Of a stretch of 64,000 nt of DNA, positions 32,071 to 40,574 are shown one piece after another. The notes under the pieces are model-generated. The model worked only from the letters and a program-made list of their open reading frames with translations. It was not told the DNA's origin and ran no database searches. Position numbers and translations under genes: made by a program. The first letter of the stretch is position 1, and every line of letters starts with the position of its first letter. The DNA comes from Trichobilharzia regenti (lineage: Eukaryota > Platyhelminthes > Trematoda > Strigeidida > Schistosomatidae), in the NCBI GenBank assembly GCA_944472135.2, contig OX235263.1, forward strand, positions 34,401,379 to 34,465,378. The letters run 5' to 3'.

Positions 32071-32323
32071 TTGAATTGAATTTTTGATTTTCCCGTCGAT
32101 TGATTGGACCGAAGTGCTCGGTCTCAGGTTGACATGTCGGCTTCTTGTGCAGATGCTTCGACGATGTCTGAGTATTTAATTAGTATACAGTTGTTGGATG
32201 GTGGCTATCAGTGGAATCCAGGATGCGCATTTCGTCCTATTTGGGACTCGTCAGCTGGATGTACCTGCATTTCTCAGTGAGTAATGATGTTCCCACCGAC
32301 GGGAAAATCAAAATTCAATTCAA
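32071..32323 (-). mobile_element. 253-bp element with terminal inverted repeats and a hammerhead
   Basis: The ends are near-perfect inverted repeats of 27-28 bp (32071-32098 and 32297-32323), starting TTGAATTGAATTTT and ending TTTTCCCGTCG. The dinucleotide TA flanks both ends. The interior on the minus strand carries the hammerhead segment shared with the neighbouring SINE, from GGTGGGAACATCA to CCAACAACTG. About 120 bp of unrelated sequence follows. There is no tRNA-like head. It could be a mariner-like MITE that captured the ribozyme, or a snap-back derivative of an Sm-alpha SINE. Confidence 0.7.
32211..32264 (-). ncRNA. Hammerhead ribozyme, type I, minus strand
   Basis: On the minus strand the order is stem I strand GTACATCCAG, core CTGACGA, stem II GTCCC-AAAT-AGGAC, core GAAA, short stem III with ATGCGCAT, cleavage triplet ATC, and stem I return CTGGATTCCACTG. 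All invariant core bases are present (CUGANGA and GAAA). Predicted cleavage is between 32222 and 32221 (minus strand). The very short stem III fits metazoan Sm-alpha-type hammerheads, which are thought to work best as dimers. Confidence 0.92.
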
Positions 32324-32325
32324 TA

Positions 32326-32532
32326 ATTAATATGACCCGTTGCACAAGAGGTGGCTCTCGTGCAAGTGGTCTAGTGGATAACGCTTTGGCATTTGAAACT
32401 ATGGGCACTGGGTTCGAGCCTCAGTGGGAACATCTCACTCACTGAGAAATGCAGGTACATCCAGCTGACGAGTCCCAAATAGGACGAAATGCGCATCCTG
32501 GATTCCACTGCTAGCCACCATCCACCAATTGT
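32326..32532 (+). mobile_element. Sm-alpha-like SINE with tRNA-like head and hammerhead
   Basis: The head contains an A-box-like AAGTGGTCTAGTGGATAAC (32374-32392) and a B box GGGTTCGAGCC (32410-32420), giving an internal RNA polymerase III promoter. A CTCACTCACTGAGAAATGCAG linker (two parts) leads into the hammerhead, and the element ends CCACCATCCACCAATTGT. It lies against the second copy of the AAACGTCTTCAAA target duplication. The organisation matches known schistosome Sm-alpha elements. Confidence 0.88.
32455..32508 (+). ncRNA. Hammerhead ribozyme, type I, plus strand
   Basis: Stem I strand is 32455-32464, core CTGACGA 32465-32471, stem II 32472-32485 (GTCCC and AGGAC; loop AAAT), GAAA 32486-32489, and stem III ATGCGCAT 32489-32496. 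Cleavage falls after C32497 (triplet ATC), and stem I returns from 32498. It is identical in the core to the minus-strand copy at 32211-32264. It would process the SINE transcript. Confidence 0.93.
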
Positions 32533-32545
32533 AAACGTCTTCAAA
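32533..32545. repeat. Target-site duplication, right
   Basis: AAACGTCTTCAAA, identical to 32055-32067. Confidence 0.9.
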
Positions 32546-32810
32546 CTTGCAAATTCGTCTTTGTTCTAGTCAACGCCACCAGAAAAGGATTACAACCCTC
32601 ATACGAAGGTCTCTTCAAAGTTATTAAACGTTCAGATAAACATTTCACAGTGAACAAGAATGGAAAACGACAGACTATTTCCATTGATCGAATCAAACCC
32701 GCCTACACAGACAATGACTTTGAAGCTACATCGACAACTGCACAGACAAATAATCAGACATCCGATTCCACTCCACTGGCATGAAGTCTGATCCTTCCTC
32801 CATATCAAAC

Positions 32811-32949
32811 ATGTAGTGGTCGGCAAATCAGCAAACCGACTCACTACGTTCATTTTGTGGACTGATGAAAAAATTTAAATTATTTTTCGTTTAGACATTA
32901 TTATAATGACCTCACCAGATACTAGCTAACTAGGCTACTAGCTTACTAG
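32811..32949. other. Truncated gypsy-2 end and spacer
   Basis: After the pol stop, gypsy-2 similarity fades. No polypurine tract or LTR start was found before RTE-A begins. Confidence 0.45.
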
Positions 32950-35900
32950 TTTTCTCGCCGGTCCCAAGCCCGGGTAAAGAGGGAGGGTTGGGCGTGGTGC
33001 TAGCAACTCCACCCTGTAAAACAACCAAATCGCTACGGAAACGTCAACGAATAAATATATTAAAAGTTCTAAAAATAAACAATAACCTTATTTTCGCTTG
33101 AATCGGGGAAGTGAAATGACGCAGGCTGGCGAAAGCCTTCGGGAAGCCAGTCAGCCGATGTGCCTTCTTTCGATGAAAGCAAAAGTAAGGATGGGTACCC
33201 GGAATGTTCGCACAATGTACGAAACTGGAAAGGCTGCCCAGATAGCCGCTGAAATGAGAAGGTACAGAATAGAAGTGTTGGGAATCTGCGAGAGCAGATG
33301 GAACGGAACTGGAAGGTGCCAACTACCTACTGGAGAGACAGTAATCTATTCCGGCCCAGAGGACAACCATGAGCACACCGAGGGAGTGGCCATCATGATG
33401 TCACCAACAGCAACCAAAGCTCTCATGCAGTGGGAACCAATCTCCTCCAGGATAATGACAGCCAGGTTCAACTCAAAAGGAAGGAAAGTTACAGTCATTC
33501 AATGCTATGCGCCTACAAACGTCTCAGAACAAGAGAAGAAGGAGGCGTTCTACAGACAACTACAAGCAATAATGGACAACGTCCCAAATGGCGATATCAA
33601 AATCCTGATGGGCGACATGAATGCGAAGCTGGGAGGAGACAACACAGGAAGAGAACTCACCATGGGTCGTGAGGCCCTCGGTGAAATGAACGACAATGGT
33701 GAACTCTTCTCAGACTTCTGCGCCTTCAATGATTTGGTGATTGGTGGTAGTGTGCAAACACAAGGATATACACAAGACGACATGGATTTCACCAGATGGA
33801 AACACCAAAAACCAAATAGACTTCATTTCAATTTCAAGAAAGTGGAGACGGAGCCTACTGGACACAAGGTCAAGGAGAGGAGCAGATGTGGGTTCAGACC
33901 ACTATCTAGTAGAAGGGACTTTCAAGGTGAAACTAAAAGCCTCGAGGATAGCTGGGGATAGGCCACAATGCAAGTTCAACACTCAATTACTGAAGGACAC
34001 AACCACAAAAGACACTTTCACTGCAACTGTCAGAGCAAAGCAGGAAACACTACGCGACATCACTGAAGAATCATGCGTGGAAGAACATTGGAAGTCTCTG
34101 AAGGCGATTCTCAACGAAACGTGTTCAACGGTTCTAGGAAGAAAGAAGAGACAAGACAAGGAATGGCTCTCAACGGACACTTGGAAATTAATAGAAGAGA
34201 GGAGAATGGTGAAAGAGAAAATGATTCAATGCAAGGACGGACAGGAGAAAGAGACGATGAGCTCAACTTACAAAGCACTGGACAAAGAAGTGAAGAAGAG
34301 TGCTAGGAAGGACAAAAGACGATTCTACGACAACCTGGCCACTGAAGCTGAGAAGGCAGCAGGCAAAAGGGACCTGAGGACACTATATCAGATAACCAAA
34401 TCTCTATCCGGGAAGAGATCAACACAAGCGAAACCTATAAAAGACAGCCAAGGGAACCCAATTACCAAGGAAGAAAAACAGATTAAACAATGGGCAGATC
34501 ACTTCAAAGGACTCTTGAACCGACCATCACCTGCAACCCGTCCAGAAATACCAACAACAGCGCGCACACAACTGCAAGTTGACACCAATCCTCCAACGAG
34601 AGCTGAAGTCTTGAACGCAATCAAGCTTCTGAAAGCTGGAAAAGCAGCCGGACCAGATGGAATACCCCCTGAAGCACTGAAAGCAGACCCAGAGACGACA
34701 GCAGACATGCTGACTCCATTATTGCAAAAGGTCTGGAAGGAGGGAAAGGTGCCTACTGACTGGAGGAAAGGTTACCTCGTGAAACTACCAAAGAAGGGCG
34801 ACTTAGGCCTCACTCTGCAAGAACTGGCGAGGAATCATGCTCCTATCGACGCCAAGTAAAATCCTGAGTCGCATCATCCTGGAGAGATTAAAGGACGCAC
34901 TGGAGACAGAACTCCGACCAGAACAAGCTGGATTCAGGAAAGGCAAATCATGTACTGACCAAATTGCAACTCTACGCATCATCATCACGGAACAAAGCAT
35001 GGAATGGCAATCAAACCTCTACCTCAACTTTATAGACTTTGAGAAGGCCTTCGACAGCGTTGACCGTGAAGTAATTTGGAAACTACTCGAGTACTATGGC
35101 GTACCCCAAATATTCATCAACCTTATTCAACAGCTGTACGACAACGGCACATGTCAAGTGATCCACAACGGAAAACTCAGCGAGGCGTTTGGAGTAAACA
35201 CAGGAGTCAGACAAGGGTGCTTACTATTACCAACAATGATATTCCTAATTGTGGTGGACTGGATTATGCGTCAGACAGTGGGAAACGAGAAGACAGGAAT
35301 ATCCTGGACCGACGTGAAGAACCTAGAAGACCTGGATTTCGCGCGTGGATGATTTATGTTTGATGTCACACAAAATCGAAGACTTACAAGCGAAAACCGA
35401 CAAACTGGTCGAAGAAGCAGCCAGCGAAGACAGGACTCCAGGTGAACATAGACAAGACGGAGGTTATGAAAATAACCAACCAACAACAACAGCAACAACA
35501 TCCAGCGTCAATCACCATCAACGGGAGGGATTTGAAAGAGGTCACTTCATTCACTCCTTATCTAGGGAGCATTGTCTCAACTACAGGAGTCGGAACGGAC
35601 GAGGATGTCAAATCGAGCGTGAATCGAGAAGGCGAGAAATACATTCATCAACCTGAAACCAATCTGGAAATCTTCGTCACTCAGCATCAACAACAAAATT
35701 CAGTCGGATTTTCAATACAAACACGTCAAGTCAGTCAGTTCTTCTATACGGATCAGAAACTTGGCGGGCGGGTCACAAAGAATATTTCCAACAGGCTATT
35801 GCAGACCTTTATCAACAACAACTGTCTTCGCTCTATACTGAAGATCAGATGGCCGGGCCGGGCGGAAAGAATCACCAACAAGAAACTATGGGAACAAACA

Positions 35901-36215
35901 AAACAAGAACCAATCGCCAACCAACAAATATGCAGGAGAAAGTGGAGATGGATCGGACACTCGCTGAGGAGACCGCTGGGTGACATCGCGCGACAGGCCC
36001 TCGAGTGGAACCCGAAAGGGAAGCGGAGTGTGGGACGTCCAAGGGTGACATGGAGGAGATCGTGTGAAGAGGAGTTGAAACAGTATGGACTAACATGGAT
36101 GCAGGTGAAAAGTACAGCAGAAGACAGAAGCAAGTGGAGACGTGCAATTGAAGCCCTATGTTCCACTAGGAACCCAAGGGAGCAATAATAATAAAATAAT
36201 GACCATTAGTATTTC
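32950..36215 (+). mobile_element. RTE-A non-LTR retrotransposon, nearly full length
   Basis: The element has a 5' untranslated region (CGGTCCCAAGCCCGGGTAAAG near 32960), a single RTE-type ORF coding for endonuclease, reverse transcriptase and a C-terminal domain, and a short 3' end (CCCTATGTTCCACTAGGAAC) followed by an AT-rich (ATA)n tail. At least four frameshifts disable it. RTE elements move by target-primed reverse transcription. This is the reference copy for the fragments at 322, 14906, 25560 and 63522. Confidence 0.9.
33098..36188 (+). pseudogene. RTE-A endonuclease-reverse transcriptase ORF, frameshifted
   Basis: The endonuclease lies in 33180-33930 (MGTRNVRTMYETGKAAQI; EVLGICESRWNGTG with the catalytic glutamate; IQCYAPTN; ILMGDMNAKLG; GADVGSDHYLVEG). 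The frame changes near 33745. The reverse transcriptase starts with GKAAGPDGIPPEALKA near 34640. It changes frame near 34810 and continues LLSTPSKILSRI, EQAGFRKGKSCTDQ, LYLNFIDFEKAFDSVDREVIW and NTGVRQGC. The catalytic LDFADD is split by four extra bases near 35343. The C-terminal part (35442-36188) has WRWIGHSLRRPLGDIARQAL and GRPRVTWRRSCEEEL. Confidence 0.9.
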
Positions 36216-36655
36216 TTCGTACACTTTGACGCCACTGTTACTATGAAAGATTACCATCATTCCTGTTTATTTATTTACTTATATGTACCTCACCTACAAA
36301 ACCGGAATTGTGTTTTCAGAAACTATCGATTTTAAGTCCATATTTTTCTGTTTTCTTTCCCCTCTTTAATTACTGTACATATACATATTTTTCTTTGTAT
36401 ATTAAAAATCTTCGTTCATGGTTTGCGCAAATGAGGAACCGACCTCAATTAATTGACATGCCCTTCTGTTTCAATTTTCGTTGTTGAACTATTTGTATAT
36501 GCTTTCAGACTTTAGATTATTCAAATACCTTTTCGCGTGCATGCATGTTATTATGTATCCTTATTTTTATCCTAAAATTGTCATTACTATTATTATTTAC
36601 TTCACAGTTTTACTTAACATTTTCCGGTAGTATCTCCGGACCTCTAAGGGGGAGC
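36216..36655 (+). other. Unassigned; polypurine tract at its right end
   Basis: No coding was recognised. The last bases (CTCTAAGGGGGAGC, 36642-36655) look like a polypurine tract directly before TGTGTGG, which would make the following block a 3' LTR and this stretch the end of an LTR-element interior. Confidence 0.45.
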
Positions 36656-37138
36656 TGTGTGGAGTACGTAACAATAGGACTGTATACGTTTTGCTAGTTG
36701 TAGAAATTAGAGACATTGTACATGATTTTCGTTTAAAACGATTCTTGTTAAAATACACATAACTTCCGTATACAACTGAAAATACACTTTGCTGTTGGGA
36801 ACTTCGCCTTCTCTCTGGCCGCTACTGCTTACTCGCTCCACTCACACCTTGTTGTATCCTTTGGATTTATTGTAGGAGTCTACTGTCCTCATCCGAAGAC
36901 AACTCTACAACCGGCACACAGCATCTACAGCAGACGCAATCCCAACAGTGAACGTTCCCGTGTATTATATAAATAATTTGTAGCAGAGGACTTAAACTTC
37001 ATATCCAAGAAATCCTTTTTATTGATATAATTCATTACTGCATTTTTTTGATAATATATTGTTACTCAACCTCTCACTGACTTGGATTATTATTCTCATA
37101 TTTGTAATGATAATGAGCTCTCATAACAGTCCCCTACA
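36656..37138 (+). repeat. LTR-like block, 483 bp
   Basis: It begins TGTGTGGAG after a purine run and ends CCCCTACA. The right two thirds match 1375-1683. There is no partner LTR nearby, and no target duplication was found. It lies directly 5' of CR1-1 copy 2, so an alternative is that part of it is the CR1 5' untranslated region. Confidence 0.5.
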
Positions 37139-37146
37139 GAGGTTGT

Positions 37147-37690
37147 AATATGCCTATAGGCACATATAATCTGAGGACGAGACTCATAATCAATAATGAA
37201 AACGCATGGGCCACTAGACAAGACACCACTAGATACCATATCAGCGGAAATGTATACTCGAACCCTCGTAGTAGTTACGTAAAGCCCCATCAGTAAAGCG
37301 GGTATAGATTGGCCCATGGCCCTTCTAGGTACACACACGAAATGAGTCAGCAAATGTACAACAACGTAAAACCTAGCACGCACTATCCTCAAAAAAAACC
37401 TAAAAACAGGGCACTATGTTCCTGTAAATTACAATCTGAACAGTAAAACAGGTTATCTTATGCAGAGAAATGATCCTAGATACCCACGTAATGAGGCCAG
37501 AAACCAACATATGTAGCAGGATTATTTTCGGTTGCAGCAAACAATAGCCCCTCTCGCAGCACAATTTGTTCAGGGAATAGTAAACACACTGATAATTTCT
37601 CATCTGAGAATCCCTCCGAACATAACATAGGCAACCAGGAGTTAGGGATTGTAACAAGAAAACCTACTATCTATCCTCCCAACAATCCTG
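37147..37690 (+). pseudogene. CR1-1 ORF1-like region, decayed
   Basis: Frame 1 reads NMPIGTYNLRTRLIINNENA and SSYVKPHQ, then a stop, then MSQQMYNNVKPSTHYPQKKP. A shift near 37410 gives PVNYNLNSKTGYLMQRNDPRYP and, after a stop, DYFRLQQTIAPLAAQFVQGIVN. The composition (Asn/Gln/Tyr/Arg-rich) and position suggest an RNA-binding ORF1, but no zinc knuckle or PHD motif was seen. Confidence 0.45.
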
Positions 37691-37695
37691 GTTTT

Positions 37696-40246
37696 CTGAA
37701 AATTATGCTCTTAAATGTTAGACCTCTCCTTAACAAAATAACTTCCCTTCGCAGCTTGGTATACATGGAGCGGCCAACACTGCTTCTGGTAGCTGAAACT
37801 TGGCTTACTACTGATATACCTGACACAAAGCTGATAATTGATAACTATAACATCCACAGGAATGACAGAGTAGACAAGAGAGGAGGCGGCTGTCTAATAT
37901 ATGTCTCTAAATCCACTAACTCCAATACCTTTACAAACCTAACTATTGATAAACTTCCAGAATCCAAGTGGATAAGCATCCACACGAATGAAAATAACAT
38001 TCTGGTAGGATGTATATACAGAGCCCCTAACAGCCCTAAAATGACTGATACGGTTATTGGAGAAATACTAGAGATTGTACCCAGGCTGGAATTCGACTAC
38101 AAGCTAGTTTGTTGCGATTTCAACCTCCCTGGAGTGAACTGGGATACCTGCACTGGACCGAGGACCTACGAGGTGATCCTAGAAGCCATAGATGTAGAAA
38201 GATGGAAGCAGTGCGTACGCCTCCCAACACGGCACAACAATATTCTCGACTTAATCCTCTGCCACAAAATAGAGCCGATCTCGGTAGAGGTGGAGGATAA
38301 CCTCGACAACAGTGATCACAACATACTGTACTGCACCCTACCTCTACAACTAACAGCTAAACACACACCTAAAAGTTCCCCAGTTTACTATCAGTGTAAG
38401 AACTATCGAAATGCCGACTGGGAATTCCTATCAATGCTCCTGAGAAACTCTGACTGGGATGAATACTTCACTCATAATAACTTAGAAGTAACACTTAATA
38501 CCTTCTACAAGACGATCAGTTCGGTAAGAGACACAATCGCACTCCTGAGATCTGCCCTAAAGACACCAACTCTATTCATAGACCGCAAAACGCGAATAAA
38601 ACTAAGGAAACTGGAAATGAAATTTTATTTATGCAAAGAATTTAGTGAATTACACCAGATACATGAAACATTTAAAAATCTTGAGGAGAGACATAAAATG
38701 AAGGCACAACTCGAGGAAAATAAAGCCCTAGGGGGCACCTCTAAAACTCAGAAATTCTGTAGGATCTTGCAAACACGACTGAAGGAGGGTGAAGACAACA
38801 ATATTAGTCACTTGAAACATGAAGGTATAATTTATGATGATCCCCAGATCATTAGTGAACTCCTGAGTGAGTGGTTCTCCAATAACACCAAAGCGCATCC
38901 GTCCCCAATTCTCGACATAACCTGCAAAAATAACTACAAGTTAGGTGAAATAAACTTTAATATACAAAATATAGCATCGGCGGTAAGGACATTAAAAGCT
39001 TACAGTAGTTGTGGGATAGGTGATATTCCATCCGTCATATACAAAAACGGTGGTACGGATATGATAGTATTATTACTTAGAATATTTAATATCTCACTAG
39101 TAACTGGGACCTACCCTGAAACTTGGAAAACACATATATACTACCTAAGCATAAAGGAGGGGCCAAAACTACTGCATGTAATTATAGGCCTATCAGTATA
39201 ACACCTGTCATATCAAGGATCATGGAGAAAGTAATCAAGGACCAAATGCTAGACTACTTTCGAAAACATAAACTCATCAACCTGTCACAACACGGATTCC
39301 TCAAGAAAAGATCTTGCGTCACTTGCCATATAGACTTTTTCAACGAAGTCACCTATAGAAGAGATAGGAGAGAGCTAGTAATTATCCTCTATTTCGATAT
39401 AAGAAAAGCCTTCGACAGAGTTCCACATAGTCTGCTAGTCAGCAGGCTATGCTCGCAAGGGATATGCAACCCCTCTACAACTGGATAAAATCATTCCACC
39501 ATGACGCGAATCAGACAACTAAAGTTGGCTCAATGACCTCCAGACTTAGACCAATCAGCGATGGTGTCATCCAGGGTAGTGTATTGGGACCCTTCTTTTC
39601 ATTATATACATAAACAGTATATGTGAATGTTTTAGTACAGGCAAGCCAATACTGTATGCAGATGACTTGAAGGTGAAATATACTCGCACAAATACAGATA
39701 TCGGCACAACTATGAACTCCATACATGAGGAATTAGCAAAAATGGATAGATGGTGTGACACCTGGAGACCCGAGTTTAATGTTGAAAAGTGTGGATGGCT
39801 CTGTATAGGCTGTTCCAACCTTGAACTCAACCTAACAATTCAGGGCCACAAAATCCCCAGACTCAAATCTGTGCTAGACCTAGGATTGAAATACTCACAC
39901 AATCTTTCATTTTCAGAGCATATCTCGAATCAAGTGTCGAAATCATGAAGGCTTATTGGTTTCCTACTCAGGAACTTCTACAGAAACGAATCCAGAATAC
40001 TACTGTACAAGGTTTGTGTGGGCCCACTCCTAGATTACTGCTCATTCATATTTAGTAGTACACGCATAGAAGACAAACTGAAAGTAGAAGGAGTACAGAG
40101 GTACTTCACGAGAAAAGTACTCGGAACCGATAACGGCACAAACTACTCTACCAGATGTGAAATCCTGGGACTAGAAACATTATGGTTAAGGCGACTGCGA
40201 TTAAATCTGGTACTCTTCTATAAGCTTCTTAACCAAATAGTGTGTA
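37696..40246 (+). pseudogene. CR1-1 ORF2 endonuclease and reverse transcriptase, copy 2
   Basis: An open frame from 37705 to 39201 carries an apurinic endonuclease: LLNVRPLLNKI, LLLVAETWLT, RGGGCLIYVSK, VGCIYRAPNSP, VCCDFNLPGVNW and NSDHNILYC near 38310-38335. The reverse transcriptase follows but is broken by single-base losses at about 39127, 39472 and 39592. It resumes as ILYADDLKVKYTR near 39650-39690. The TGA after VSKS at about 39946 is shared with copy 1. The frame runs to IVCTP, where gypsy-3 is inserted. Confidence 0.9.
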
Positions 40247-40250
40247 CCCC

Positions 40251-40341
40251 TGTAACAACAGAAGACAAGGGCCAGGCAACAGATCGTTTTATTATGAAAA
40301 TCAACACGTATTTATACATATTTCAACTACATTATTATAGA

Positions 40342-40376
<35 letters not shown>

Positions 40377-40574
40377 GCAGGCTTCTGATTGGTTGTTTCG
40401 GGATTCCTTGACAAATAGAGTTCTCTATCTGCGAATCATATTTTGCCACGTTAACTTTGCTGTGATTGGTTGTTGACTCAGCCTTGTTCATATTTTCTCA
40501 CGGCCCATATTAGTGACCTAGACCTTAACGTAGATTAGTGCCAACCAATCGGCTAGCAGCCTGCTCTCACCACA
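40251..40574 (-). repeat. Gypsy-3 3' LTR with a poly(A) block
   Basis: On the plus strand it runs TGTAACAACAGAAGAC to CTCTCACCACA. It equals the other LTR except that about 46 bp (AAGCGCAGTCATCTG... in the other LTR, 44509-44555) are replaced by a run of more than 30 A at about 40344-40374. Confidence 0.92.

Larger units (their letters stand above)
29291..32810 (+). pseudogene. Gypsy-2 pol, frameshifted and interrupted
   Basis: Domains occur in order. The protease has [12 protein letters not shown] and IFGADFL. The reverse transcriptase has [28 protein letters not shown] (the usual aspartate is asparagine), [13 protein letters not shown] and [10 protein letters not shown] near 30265-30295. 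RNase H has LCTDASQVAVGELL near 30697-30740. The integrase has a zinc-binding [19 protein letters not shown], then [17 protein letters not shown] and [16 protein letters not shown]. The C-terminal module SYEGLFKVIKRSDKHF lies near 32600. Frame changes fall near 29750, 29890, 30410 and 30580, with stops at 30609 and 31141. A 465-bp insertion with a 13-bp duplication splits it after 32067. Confidence 0.9.

Noticed and set aside
40344..40374. Poly(A) tail of a retroposed copy
   Set aside because: It lies inside an LTR with normal LTR sequence on both sides; no processed sequence precedes it.
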